DNA from: Polluticaenibacter yanchengensis
Lineage (GTDB): Bacteria > Bacteroidota > Bacteroidia > Chitinophagales > Chitinophagaceae
DNA length: 63,307 nucleotides
Direction of reading: 5' to 3'
NCBI GenBank assembly: GCA_027854065.1
Contig: JAQGEF010000022.1
Coordinates: forward strand, 1-63,307
Position numbers and translations under genes: made by a program. The notes under the pieces are model-generated. The model saw only the letters and a program-made list of their open reading frames with translations, was not told where the DNA came from and did not search any database. How positions within the stretch are numbered: the first letter of the stretch is position 1; each line of letters starts with the position of its first letter. Of this stretch, positions 45,638 through 54,721 are shown piece by piece.

Positions 45638-47065
45638 GTGTTCAAGAAATTAGACAGTCTGATACTTCGCGCTTTTATAGGGCCGTTCATAGCAACGTTT
45701 TTGCTGGCAATCTTCGTGCTTATCCTCCAGTTTTTCTGGTTATGGATAGACGATTTTGTGGGCAAGGGCGTGGACTTTCCTACCTTGGCAAAGCTGATTG
45801 GTTTTGTGGCACTGTCCTGGGTGCCGGTGGCACTACCATTGTCTATTCTTATCAGCACGATCATGACTTTTGGCAACCTGGGAGAAAGCTACGAACTGGT
45901 AGCGATAAAATCCGCAGGTATATCGCTACAGCGTTTTATGCGCCCCGTTTTGGTCATCAGTATTATTGTTTGTATCGTCTCTTTTTTCTTCAATAATAAT
46001 ATTCTTCCCTACATCAATCTTAAGCTGAATAAGATGAAATACGAGCTGGTAAATACCAAACCGGCTTTTGATATCAAGCCGGGAGTCATGTATGACAAAA
46101 TACCAAACTTTGTATTGCGCGTAAGCAGTAAAGACAATAATACCAACACGATTAAAGATGTGTTGATATATGAGCAGGGTAATTACCTGCAGGATAACCT
46201 TATTGTAGCGGATAGCGGTAAAATGACAGTATCTGACAATAAACGTTTCCTGGAATTTACGCTATTTAATGGTTCCCGGTATGAAGAAAATGGTCAGCGT
46301 AATTCTCTGAGTACGGATTATACCGTGCTTCATTTTGATGAGTACAAAAAGAATTTTGATCTATCCGGTTTCTTTAAGGTGCAAACTTCTGACAGTGCTT
46401 TTAAAGATAGTCACGGCATGCTTAATAAGGACCAGCTGAAGTTTTATATTGATTCCCTGAACAGGCAACTGGCAGTGACAGAAAAGAATATTGCGAAACA
46501 GAATACCTATAGCTTTTTCTTCAGTAAAAACCTGGACAGTAATATTTACAAGCCTCTTAAAAACCTGAAAGAAATAAAGAGCATCAAAGATATTATTCCG
46601 GATTCCACCATGCAAACCACTATGGATTATGCATCCGGCAGGATCAGTTCCGCAAAATCGGGTTTTGATTTCCCATATATTGAGGTCAAAAATAAGGAGC
46701 GTGACTTAAGAGCCTATAAACTAGCCTACCAGCAAAAGTTTTCTTTATCTTTTGCGTGCTTTGTTTTGTTCCTGATTGGTGCACCATTAGGGTCCATTAT
46801 TCGTAAGGGAGGTATAGGCACGCCATTGGTATTCGCAGTAATTTTCTTTGTCATCTTCCATTTGCTAAATACTACCGGGATGAAAATGACTAAAGAAGGT
46901 GTACTGAATGCTTTCTGGGGACCGTGGTTACCATGTATTGCACTGCTGCCGGTGGGAATATTTTTAGTATTTAAAGCAATGAAAGATTCACAATTATTCA
47001 ATAAAGAATATTATTTCCGCATTTTAAAATCTGTTCGCACAGTTTTTGCAAAGAAGAAAGTATAA
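45638..47065 (+). CDS. LptF/LptG-family permease
   Basis: Inner-membrane subunit of the LptB2FG transporter that extracts lipopolysaccharide and passes it to the periplasmic bridge. The 475 residues have three N-terminal membrane segments (FIGPFIATFLLAIFVLILQFFW onward), a periplasmic beta-jellyroll (about 130-330) and three C-terminal segments (FSLSFACFVLFLIGAPLGSII onward). The start is GTG at 45638. A single gene is present here, so the partner permease must lie elsewhere. The superoxide dismutase gene follows after 27 bases. Confidence 0.9.
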   Translation: MFKKLDSLILRAFIGPFIATFLLAIFVLILQFFWLWIDDFVGKGVDFPTLAKLIGFVALSWVPVALPLSILISTIMTFGNLGESYELVAIKSAGISLQRFMRPVLVISIIVCIVSFFFNNNILPYINLKLNKMKYELVNTKPAFDIKPGVMYDKIPNFVLRVSSKDNNTNTIKDVLIYEQGNYLQDNLIVADSGKMTVSDNKRFLEFTLFNGSRYEENGQRNSLSTDYTVLHFDEYKKNFDLSGFFKVQTSDSAFKDSHGMLNKDQLKFYIDSLNRQLAVTEKNIAKQNTYSFFFSKNLDSNIYKPLKNLKEIKSIKDIIPDSTMQTTMDYASGRISSAKSGFDFPYIEVKNKERDLRAYKLAYQQKFSLSFACFVLFLIGAPLGSIIRKGGIGTPLVFAVIFFVIFHLLNTTGMKMTKEGVLNAFWGPWLPCIALLPVGIFLVFKAMKDSQLFNKEYYFRILKSVRTVFAKKKV

Positions 47066-47092
47066 CATTTTATAAACCTACAATATTATAGC

Positions 47093-47824
47093 ATGAAAAG
47101 AAGAGTGTTTTTAGGTAATGCAGCTAAATTATCAGTTGGTACATTTTTAATTTCCGGTTCTACTTTTCTACAGTCCTGCGCCGGTTACAAATCAAAATCC
47201 TACCCGGGTACACCTAACTTTACACAGGCGGCTTTACCATATGCATACAACGGCTTAGAGCCGTATATTGATGCCGCTACCATGGAACTTCATTATTCCA
47301 AACACGCTGCCGGTTATACCAAAAATATGAATGATGCTATTGCGGAGGAGAAACTTTCATATAAAACGCTTGACGAACTTCTGGCGAATATCAGCAAGCA
47401 TTCTGTAAAGCTGCGTAACAATGCAGGCGGCCATTACAACCATGAAAGCTTCTGGAAATCGATGACTCCGGGCGGCAAAGCGCTCAGTGCGAATTTTACA
47501 AAAGTGCTGGAAAGCAGTTTCGGCTCTGTAAGCGATTTCAAAAACAAATTCGCCACCGCCGCAACGGGTGTTTTTGGCAGCGGTTGGGCATGGTTAATCG
47601 TCAACAAAAACAAGCAACTGGAGATTGTGAAAACCGCCAACCAGGATAACCCGTTAATGAACGTGGCGGAAGTAAAAGGCTTTCCTATTCTTGGTTTAGA
47701 TGTTTGGGAGCATGCCTATTACCTGAAATATCAGAATAAACGTGCTGACTATATTACCAATTGGTGGAATGTTGTAAACTGGGAGGAAGTAGAAAAAAGA
47801 TACAACTTTGCCATCAGTCAATAG
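47093..47824 (+). CDS. Exported superoxide dismutase, Mn-type signature
   Basis: Removes superoxide outside the cytoplasm. The first 30 residues are an export signal with a Tat-like twin arginine (MKRRVFLGNAAKLSVG) and a lipobox LQSC (Cys29), so the enzyme is probably a Tat-exported lipoprotein. Metal ligands align at His67, His117, Asp203 and His207. Gly113 in NAGGHYNH and Gln184 in TANQDNP are the residues typical of manganese rather than iron enzymes. Length after the signal (about 214) is standard. Cotranscription with the LPS permease gene is likely from the 27-base gap. Confidence 0.93.
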   Translation: MKRRVFLGNAAKLSVGTFLISGSTFLQSCAGYKSKSYPGTPNFTQAALPYAYNGLEPYIDAATMELHYSKHAAGYTKNMNDAIAEEKLSYKTLDELLANISKHSVKLRNNAGGHYNHESFWKSMTPGGKALSANFTKVLESSFGSVSDFKNKFATAATGVFGSGWAWLIVNKNKQLEIVKTANQDNPLMNVAEVKGFPILGLDVWEHAYYLKYQNKRADYITNWWNVVNWEEVEKRYNFAISQ

Positions 47825-47841
47825 CCGTTATTTATAACATT

Positions 47842-47880
47842 AAAATCCCCGGATGCCGTTAACAGGTTTCCGGGGATTTT
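47842..47880 (+). terminator. Terminator of the superoxide dismutase gene
   Basis: AAAATCCCCGG and CCGGGGATTTT form an 11-bp stem followed by TTTATTT. The T run merges with the start of repeat copy F. Confidence 0.9.
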
Positions 47881-48003
47881 TTATTTGGGGCTGTGGACAT
47901 TTGTAACGCTTTTATACAGTTGTCCGGTGTGTTTTGGGGTTCGCTGCGCTCCGTGCTCCTTTGTCGCACCAGCCGAAGCGGCTGCCCACACCCACCGCAG
48001 CCG
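47881..48003 (-). repeat. Dispersed GC-rich repeat, copy F (inverted, variant)
   Basis: It starts TTATTTGGGGCTGTGG on the plus strand and ends CCCACCGCAGCCG. Like copy C it contains TTTTGGGGTTCGCTGCGCTC. A small AGCCGAAGCGGCT hairpin lies inside. The element begins at the base following the sod terminator. The remaining gap to 48194 has no gene. Confidence 0.7.
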
Positions 48004-48194
48004 CTCTGCATTCGTAATTCTATTTTACTGTTGAAATTTTAATCATTCATTTTCAAATATTAAATAGTTCCCACTATTATTATTTTGATTGGATATTTCC
48101 ACTGATTTCGAAGCAACATATCGCCTTTTATTACTGTAGCCGGTTAAAACGTTCCTGTAACCGGTCCATCACTTGCAAAGCGCCTGTCAAAATT

Positions 48195-49049
48195 CTATTG
48201 ATCGGCTCCCAATATTTGCTTTATGGCATCTGTATATACCGGGTTGGTGTAAACATCTTTGTGAGTCCCGTTTTCGATGGTAATAAATTTATCTTTAGGA
48301 TTTAATAGCGGCACCAGTTTTTGAGATTGCTTGTATGGCACGGTATTATCCTCCGTACCATGAAAAATGGTAACAGGTGCTTTAATCCTCGATATGTTTT
48401 CGTTGTTTTGAATCTCGTATTTGGTCAATGCGTTTACCGGGATAAAAAACAGGTACCGTTTTACCAGGCTTTGAATATTATACAGCGGGGCTTCCAATAT
48501 CACCGCTTTACTTTGCTTATGTGTTGCTAAATTGCTGGCGATAGTGGTGCCAAAAGAGAAACCATAGATGATTACCTGGCCCGGACCATATTTTGCGGTA
48601 GCCATCTTGTACAATTGGCCGGCAGCTGAATAAATATTCTCCAGGTCAAAATTACCAATGCTTCTGCCATAACCGGGATAATCCATTACCCAACATTCAT
48701 AACCATTATTCGTGAATACTTCTACTCTTTTTGCCTGGGTGCCAATATTGCCAGAATTTCCATGAAAGTATATTACAACACCTTTGGCGCTATCCGTTTT
48801 TGGAGAGAACCGCGCGACATCAAATTTATTGGCAGAATCAAAAATAATCGGGGAATAACTGACATTAAAATTCGCATTTTCAAACTGGTACGCTGCATCT
48901 GTTCCAAATGGTGTTGGTTTAAAGAAAAAACGTTCCTGGTAATTATAATAAATGCCGCAAACGAGTATATAAAGTAGTACTGCCCAAATCACTTTTTTAA
49001 AGGGGAGATTATTTAAAAATTTAATAAAAAAACTATTGCTTTCTGCCAT
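48195..49049 (-). CDS. Membrane-anchored alpha/beta hydrolase
   Basis: A 284-residue serine hydrolase with an N-terminal membrane segment (VIWAVLLYILVCGIYYNYQ). The ATG at 49049 is chosen; the frame stays open for 95 further codons upstream, but these run through repeat copy G. Motifs: oxyanion loop YFHGNSGNIG, nucleophile YGFSFGTTIAS, catalytic acid in HGTEDNTVPY and His in NGTHKDV. The plan resembles the BEM46/FSH group. Substrate unknown. Confidence 0.85.
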   Translation of the reverse strand: MAESNSFFIKFLNNLPFKKVIWAVLLYILVCGIYYNYQERFFFKPTPFGTDAAYQFENANFNVSYSPIIFDSANKFDVARFSPKTDSAKGVVIYFHGNSGNIGTQAKRVEVFTNNGYECWVMDYPGYGRSIGNFDLENIYSAAGQLYKMATAKYGPGQVIIYGFSFGTTIASNLATHKQSKAVILEAPLYNIQSLVKRYLFFIPVNALTKYEIQNNENISRIKAPVTIFHGTEDNTVPYKQSQKLVPLLNPKDKFITIENGTHKDVYTNPVYTDAIKQILGADQ

Positions 49050-49137
49050 GGATGATAAAAGTATGATGGGCAAAGAAAAACTAAATATTTTATTAATAGG
49101 TAGTAATTGATAAAATGCTGCGTAAAAAACTAATGCT

Positions 49138-49321
49138 GGGCGGCTGCCGGATACAGCAGGTGGCGAGGCACGAGCCAGTGTTTTGTACGCCTGGTACACG
49201 AGCGCCCCGTGTTTTATGATGAAAGATAAAACACGGGGCGCCTGGCGTACAAAATACCATGCCTGCAGTAGCCGGAACGGCTGTTTAATTTTTAGACAGA
49301 TGCTGAAAGCCCCAAATAAAA
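49138..49321 (+). repeat. Dispersed GC-rich repeat, copy G with large internal hairpin
   Basis: It starts GGGCGGCTGCCGGATACAGC and ends AAGCCCCAAATAAAA, directly against the stop codon of the next gene. The middle contains GCGCCCCGTGTTTTAT (49202-49217) and its exact complement (49226-49241) around an 8-base loop, nested in TTTTGTACGCC (49181-49191) and GGCGTACAAAA (49244-49254). Confidence 0.8.
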
Positions 49322-50869
49322 TCATTGCTTCCAAACCATCTTGCCAAGACCGGCCTGATTGGCTACTTTTTTGCCGTTTACCAGCAAAGTAAAGCCTTGT
49401 CCCTTTTTATACTTTTTGCCGTCTTTATCCCAGATGATCGTTAATGTTTTGCCATTGTACAATACATTGTCCAGGATGAACCAGTCCCATTTATCCTGTG
49501 GAATATTTGGTTGCAACACAATTGAATTATCTTCCTGCGGTTGCAGGCCCACTAATCCTGTAATGACCAGGTCCGCAAAAGTAGAGTGGTTATAGTAACG
49601 GCTTCTTTCCTCATCTCCTTTTAACCAGTAACCGGTTTTCTCATCCAGGTATTCGCCTATATACGGGCGACCACGGTAATACTGTGATTCGACATAAGTA
49701 TTCATTTGGGTATAGTAATCGTTTTTGCTGACATAATTCTGCTGGTAATTGTTGAGCAGATTGGCCATTGCTGTCAGTGTTTGCGAAGTGGCAAATGGCC
49801 AGACGGCACCATCCCACTCGCACTTGCAGCAGCCATGTGTTCTGAACAAGGGGTGGCTTCTGTCTGCTGTTGTTAACCCAAACGGCGCGCAAAATTCTTT
49901 GGTATTATTCAGGCTTTGCCAGGCAACGCTATACTCAGCATCGGGAATATTAAAGTACCAGGGAATGAAACCGATTGCTTCTTTTACGTTGGCACTGGAA
50001 TCACCTTTTTCCTTCCAGGTTTCAAAAAACTGCTGGTTACCGTTCCATAGTTTTGTTTGCAATAAATTCTTGATCGTATCTGCCTTTTTATTGTACAATT
50101 CGGTGGCAGCAGGATTGCCGTTGAGCGTTTCCATTTTGGCCAATGCCTTTGCATTGCCGTACATATAACTGTTAATGGTTGGTCGTGGATTTTGTTCGCG
50201 ACGGCCGCCGCTGATGGTTTCTTCCATGGCATCTTTTACATCTGTCTGCCAGAATAATCCATCTTTATGCCTGCGTGTTTTTTCCCACTCGGCATAATCG
50301 GCTACGAGGTCCGGAGTGATATCCTTTATAAAGTTGTTGTCGCGGTTTACTTTCCAGCGGTCATACACTGCATAAGTGGTCCAGCTGCTAAAGCCGTGTA
50401 ACTTTGACAGAGGTTTTCCGTCGTTTCCCCGATACCATACTTTGATATAATTATCTAATAAACTTTGATCGTGCAGCCAGCGGGCTTCATAAATATGGTG
50501 TCCCAGGGCGCTTGCAATAAGGTTGTACTTATCTGCATAGCTGCGTTTTACCAGGAACTCTGTGAGTACACGGCCCTGTTCGGTATCTTTAATATGCTTG
50601 CGCAGGCTCCACCAGCGGAAATAGTAAATCTCCCTGAAATTATCCTGTGGGCAATCGAATAAAGGAATATTGGCGGTCATCCATTGCCATGCCTGCGCAT
50701 TGGGAATGGCCTGAACGATATTTTCATCTTCCATTTTATTGAAATAGTCCACGTAATGCTTGTAATCGTTATACTTTAGCACGGCGGGCTTTGTTGCTTT
50801 CTGTGCGGTGGCGCTGAGCAAACTAACCGATAATGCCACCGATAATATGCTTTTTCCTAAACTCCTCAT
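49322..50869 (-). CDS. Exported MGH1-like glycoside hydrolase
   Basis: A periplasmic (alpha/alpha)6-barrel hydrolase of the MGH1/GH63-like superfamily. The ATG at 50869 gives 515 residues with a signal peptide (MRSLGKSILSVALSVSLLSATAQ). Characteristic stretches are REIYYFRWWSLRKHI, ASALGHHIYEARWLHD, SGGRREQNPRPTINSYMYG, and HGCCKCEWDGAVWPFATSQ with the conserved acidic region; the end is a beta-sandwich-like domain (QPNIPQDKWDWFILDNVLYNG). It is the first of several saccharide-degrading genes on this strand; linkage specificity cannot be told. Confidence 0.78.
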   Translation of the reverse strand: MRSLGKSILSVALSVSLLSATAQKATKPAVLKYNDYKHYVDYFNKMEDENIVQAIPNAQAWQWMTANIPLFDCPQDNFREIYYFRWWSLRKHIKDTEQGRVLTEFLVKRSYADKYNLIASALGHHIYEARWLHDQSLLDNYIKVWYRGNDGKPLSKLHGFSSWTTYAVYDRWKVNRDNNFIKDITPDLVADYAEWEKTRRHKDGLFWQTDVKDAMEETISGGRREQNPRPTINSYMYGNAKALAKMETLNGNPAATELYNKKADTIKNLLQTKLWNGNQQFFETWKEKGDSSANVKEAIGFIPWYFNIPDAEYSVAWQSLNNTKEFCAPFGLTTADRSHPLFRTHGCCKCEWDGAVWPFATSQTLTAMANLLNNYQQNYVSKNDYYTQMNTYVESQYYRGRPYIGEYLDEKTGYWLKGDEERSRYYNHSTFADLVITGLVGLQPQEDNSIVLQPNIPQDKWDWFILDNVLYNGKTLTIIWDKDGKKYKKGQGFTLLVNGKKVANQAGLGKMVWKQ

Positions 50870-51208
50870 GTTATAAATAATCATTTAAATGATAGTTTTT
50901 GTTATGATGCCGGTACCTGCCGGTTTTCAGCAGGCGGGTATTGAAAGTGTCAAACTAATAGCCGGGGATTTCTCCGGGAAATCCTGTCTTTTTTTAGAGA
51001 CCTTCATTCACCCCGTCGAAATGACTTTTCCGATCGTTTTGTATTTTCAAACAGCTTTAAAAACTGTTTTTTACCCACCCCTACCCCTCCTGGGAGGGGA
51101 CAGGCCTATGCGGTATTTTATGATCCTCTGTAATGATATAGCTTATCTTAATTTGTATACAGGTTATAATAATATTCATTGCCTGTTTCCTGCTGCATGG
51201 CTTTGAGA
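50870..51208. other. Gap with fragments of two repeat families
   Basis: No gene is supported in these 339 bases. At 51014-51026 a GTCGAAATGAC word matches an arm of the 167-bp units, and a C/G-rich hairpin repeat starts at 51067. Confidence 0.55.
51067..51112. repeat. Small C/G-rich hairpin repeat, copy 1
   Basis: TTTTTTACCCACCCCTACC leads into CCCCTCCTGGGAGGGG, a perfect hairpin at 51084-51099, then ACAGGCCTATGCGG. Related copies occur at 53078 and 53222 on the far side of the neighbouring gene. Confidence 0.7.
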
Positions 51209-53050
51209 TTATTTTCTTTCCGTCTTTAAACCTGATAGCCAGAATGTAGCGGGCTTTGCTTTATCTCCTGCGCCTTCTAAATCATATTCCGGATCAGTTG
51301 GTGTTAATGCATTCGGGAACATGCGTACTTCACCGGTACGGAATGTGATACGATTGATGGATGCCAGCGGTTGGAACATTAAATTGTTGCCTGGCTTACC
51401 GCCATTTAACGCTACTGTGAACATGCGTTTTTTTACATCGATATCTATTTCTATCCTTAATGGTTCTCCTGCTTTGTAAGTACCTATTTTTCGGTCTCTG
51501 TACCCGGCTTTGGCATATACAGAACCGGTGCTGTCTAATTTAAGTCGCATGCCGGCCTGGCCTTTATCATTTACCAGTTCTATTTCCAGAGAGCCTGCAT
51601 CTGCCTGCTCAGCAATGATGGTAAAACCGGCTTTCATTGCGGTTGCTTCGGGTAATACATGTTCTGCTTTTGCGAAATCGAATAGATCTTCGTCGTGGAG
51701 CTTTAATGCCTGGATGCCGTTTTTCATTTTGGCCAGTTCCACACTTGCCCAAAGCGGGCTGTAGATATTCCACTGGCTGAGTGCGGTAGCAGCAGGTAAT
51801 GTAGAAAAATCATCATTGATATCTTTGTCTACTGTGCTTGTAACGGGAACCGGTACTTTTGATACCCATAGATCTTCTTTGTTAACGCTGTACGTTAACC
51901 ACATGCTGCCATCTGCAGGCTGACCGTTCATTGGCTGGATACCGCGTACATATTGCGGCCCGTAGCTTTTATATTCACCGCCGTAACGCATGCCGGTTAT
52001 CTCGCCATGTACAAGCAGAAGATTGGTATAATTTAAGCCGTCGTTGCTTACGGATACTGCTAATGGCCAGCGGAATTCTGACGGATTATACACGGTGGCG
52101 TATTTACCGTCACTGGTTTGCTGTCCCCAGATTTTGGCATTGCTGTTTACAAAGCCGGGTGCACGTAAGGGGTTGTACTCCCATGTTTTGCCACCATCTT
52201 TGCTGATGCTGGTTAATGCGCTTTTCCAGAAACCTACTGTTCTGCCGTCTTTTAATGTATAATAACTAAAGGCTTTAAATTGTTGTTTTAAAGGAATTAA
52301 AGGATCGTTCCTGTCTCCTTCTTCCACCCATTGCTGCATTTGTAATGGCTGCGCTAACAATTCATCGCATGCTTTTATAAAGCCTTTGTCTTTTGATTTT
52401 TTGTAGAATGGATAACTGGTATTTTTTTCGTTGAACGCATGATTGTAGCGGATAAAATAAATGGGGCCCCATGACCCATCTTTGTTGATTTCTCTTACCA
52501 CGCGGCCGATGCCGTTGCCATCATTGGGATCGTCTTTTGGGTGTAATACGAGTCCATAAAAGCCTAATGCCAGCAGGCGGCCGTCTTTGGACGTATAGAA
52601 ACCCATGCGCTGGTGCATGACGGAGTAATTGTCTTTTGCTACCATGGTTTCGCCTTCTTTGGGAGTACCATCCGGTACGCGGTAAGGAGGGAATATTACC
52701 TGAGGTTTTGTCCAGTGATAGCCATCTTTACTGGTTTGTAATAATGTTTGTCCTGCCCCGATATGTTCTCCGCGGGCATTGCTGAGGTAGTGCATATAGA
52801 AAGTACCATTCCAGTAAGCCATATCGGGTGCATGGTTGTAAGTCCAGCCGGTATCGCCTGCGAGTTCGGGATGCTGGCGGTTCGCACGAAATGTCTGGAT
52901 ATTATGCACGCCTACTACGGGCGTTAATTGCCCGTGATGATAATCTACGTTGGACAATGTGGTACCGGTATATCTTGCAGTATCCTGTGCCTGGCTGCTT
53001 ATGACCAGTGCTGCTAATGCAGCTGATATGAAATATTTTTTTGATGACAT
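51209..53050 (-). CDS. Exported sialidase/propeller-like glycoside hydrolase
   Basis: A large periplasmic enzyme of the Bacteroidota carbohydrate-degradation repertoire. The ATG at 53050 gives 613 residues with a signal peptide (MSSKKYFISAALAALVISSQ); a TTG 15 bases upstream is also in frame. Residues about 25-420 look like a beta-propeller with Asp-box-like SKDGxxW repeats (LLQTSKDGYHWTKP, TSISKDGGKTWEY, AVSVSNDGLNYTN). The remainder is a beta-sandwich domain. The general look is that of proteins annotated exo-alpha-sialidase, and it may be related to pectin (RG-II) keto-sugar hydrolases, which I cannot confirm. Confidence 0.65.
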   Translation of the reverse strand: MSSKKYFISAALAALVISSQAQDTARYTGTTLSNVDYHHGQLTPVVGVHNIQTFRANRQHPELAGDTGWTYNHAPDMAYWNGTFYMHYLSNARGEHIGAGQTLLQTSKDGYHWTKPQVIFPPYRVPDGTPKEGETMVAKDNYSVMHQRMGFYTSKDGRLLALGFYGLVLHPKDDPNDGNGIGRVVREINKDGSWGPIYFIRYNHAFNEKNTSYPFYKKSKDKGFIKACDELLAQPLQMQQWVEEGDRNDPLIPLKQQFKAFSYYTLKDGRTVGFWKSALTSISKDGGKTWEYNPLRAPGFVNSNAKIWGQQTSDGKYATVYNPSEFRWPLAVSVSNDGLNYTNLLLVHGEITGMRYGGEYKSYGPQYVRGIQPMNGQPADGSMWLTYSVNKEDLWVSKVPVPVTSTVDKDINDDFSTLPAATALSQWNIYSPLWASVELAKMKNGIQALKLHDEDLFDFAKAEHVLPEATAMKAGFTIIAEQADAGSLEIELVNDKGQAGMRLKLDSTGSVYAKAGYRDRKIGTYKAGEPLRIEIDIDVKKRMFTVALNGGKPGNNLMFQPLASINRITFRTGEVRMFPNALTPTDPEYDLEGAGDKAKPATFWLSGLKTERK

Positions 53051-53077
53051 TTTATATGATTTCAATTATGATTCTGT

Positions 53078-53120
53078 TTTACCCACCCCTAACCCCTCCC
53101 TGGAGAGGCCTAAGCGGTTT
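53078..53120. repeat. Small C/G-rich hairpin repeat, copy 2
   Basis: TTTTACCCACCCCTAACCC continues CCTCCCTGGAGAGGCC and TAAGCGGTTTTT, matching copies 1 and 3 with a slightly shortened hairpin. Confidence 0.65.
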
Positions 53121-53221
53121 TTATTTTTATGTACAATAGCAAGTATGCTATTTGCAATTATCCAGGTGTTATTTCTATAATCTATGGTACCTGAAACCTT
53201 ACTGAACTTTAATACTTTTTG

Positions 53222-53271
53222 CTTACCCAACCCAGCCTCTCCGGGGAGGGGACTGACCTAAGCGGTTTTTG
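53222..53271. repeat. Small C/G-rich hairpin repeat, copy 3
   Basis: CTTACCCAACCCAGCCTCTCC, a GGGGAGGGGAC arm, then GACCTAAGCGGTTTTT. Spacing and end words match the other two copies. Confidence 0.65.
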
Positions 53272-53381
53272 TTTTAAACAGTATTAGCAAAATTCGAAGC
53301 TATGCTTTTGATAAAGGACCATATCTATCAGTCTTTGACTGCTTTTGAATACATTGCTGAACAGACTTTCCTATTGCTGAC

Positions 53382-53507
53382 GGGCTGCGGGATATGCAGG
53401 GCAGCCGCCTCAGCGGCTGGTGCCTGAGCACCGAGCGTAGCGAGCCCGGAATAGCCCGGTATACCGACCGGTATATTTTCTATTGCTGAGAGCCCCAAAT
53501 AAAATAA
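53382..53507 (+). repeat. Dispersed GC-rich repeat, copy H
   Basis: It starts GGGCTGCGGGATATGCAGGG and ends GAGAGCCCCAAATAAAA, 22 bases before the stop codon of the GH43-like gene. It contains GCAGCCGCC and GGCTGGTGC arms, and the family phrase GAGCACCGAGCGTAGCGAGC then GGAATAGCCCGG. Confidence 0.75.
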
Positions 53508-53528
53508 AGAACTTTTGACAGTTGCCTG

Positions 53529-54476
53529 CTATTTACCGTATTTTTTTAATAACCCATCTAATACCGATTTATCGGCTTTGAAGATGGTACCGTGCTTATG
53601 GTCTTTTGGTACACTGATCTGGCTGTTGGCATCTTCGAAATGAATAAAGTCTTTGGTGAAGACTGCATCGTATGTTTTTTTGCGATAGGCATCGAAATAA
53701 ATCAACCAGCCATCTTCTACTTTTGCTACATTGGGCCCTTCGGTAAAGTTCTCTGTAAATGGCCTGGATACATTGGTGTACGGGCCTAAAACATTGTTGC
53801 TAAACGCTACTTTTATATTTCTTTCCGGACGGGTATTGTCTTTTAATACGAGTACATAATCGTTTTTTCCACGCTTGACAATGACACAATCGATAACACT
53901 GAATCCCGGGTCCATAAACAATTGGGTGGGCGTAAATGTTTTGAAATCTTTGGTGGTGGTTACATACATGCGGTGGTTGTTCAGGGAATCTTCTTGACCA
54001 TTGGGGAACCGGCCGGGAATGCAGGATGCCCAAATGATGACGAAGCGGTCTTCTTCATCGTCGTAGAAAATTTCCGGGGCCCAGACATTGACGGTAGTTG
54101 GTTCATGTGCCATAACGGGTAGTAAACGTTGGTGACTCCAGTTGATCAGATCTTTGGAACTGGCATATCCGAATCCTAAATCGCCACGCCAGCTGGTGGT
54201 CCATACAAAATGGAACGTTCCGTCTTTGCCACGGGCAATGGACGGGTCGCGCATTACTTTCTGATTGCCGATCTTGGGACGGATCAATATGGTGTCCAGG
54301 TCTGTCCAGTGCTTTCCGTCGTTGCTATACAACATTCTAAGCCCGGCATCGGCCGGCTCATGAAAGGAGGTAAACAGATATACTTCGTTGCTGTTTTTGG
54401 ACACCTTATTTTTTGTAGTACTACAAGCGGAAAGTAATGAAAACATTAATGCGAACAATGGCAAACGTCTAATCAT
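53529..54476 (-). CDS. GH43-like lipoprotein
   Basis: A five-bladed beta-propeller hydrolase of the GH43 type (arabinanase/xylosidase superfamily) anchored as a lipoprotein (lipobox LSAC, Cys18). The 315 residues show the catalytic Asp region MRDPSIARG, the NVWAPEIFYDDEEDR blade, VIDCVIVKRG, the likely acid in TEGPNVAKV, and YFDAYRKKTYDA. Exact linkage unknown. With its neighbours it suggests a plant-polysaccharide degrading cluster. No SusC/SusD pair lies in the window. Confidence 0.8.
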   Translation of the reverse strand: MIRRLPLFALMFSLLSACSTTKNKVSKNSNEVYLFTSFHEPADAGLRMLYSNDGKHWTDLDTILIRPKIGNQKVMRDPSIARGKDGTFHFVWTTSWRGDLGFGYASSKDLINWSHQRLLPVMAHEPTTVNVWAPEIFYDDEEDRFVIIWASCIPGRFPNGQEDSLNNHRMYVTTTKDFKTFTPTQLFMDPGFSVIDCVIVKRGKNDYVLVLKDNTRPERNIKVAFSNNVLGPYTNVSRPFTENFTEGPNVAKVEDGWLIYFDAYRKKTYDAVFTKDFIHFEDANSQISVPKDHKHGTIFKADKSVLDGLLKKYGK

Positions 54477-54721
54477 GGCAATCTTTTATTTTAAAACCGT
54501 ATAAAGTTACTCATTTTATTTGTCTAAATGACAATTATTGGATTAAAATATAGATAACACTATACTCGAACTGCATTGAGAAGTGTTACCTATATAAATT
54601 TCCTGATAAAGTAAACTTCATTGAATTTGTAAGAATTTCAATGAAAGAGATTATTTGTAATAACAAGGTGCTGAATAGCTTCTTGAAGACTATTAAATTG
54701 TTCTTAATTAAGCTAAACTGA

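Noticed and set aside
49050..49334. N-terminal extension of the alpha/beta hydrolase, 95 codons upstream of 49049
   Set aside because: It runs entirely through repeat copy G and gives a chance reading frame; the ATG at 49049 precedes a normal membrane anchor.
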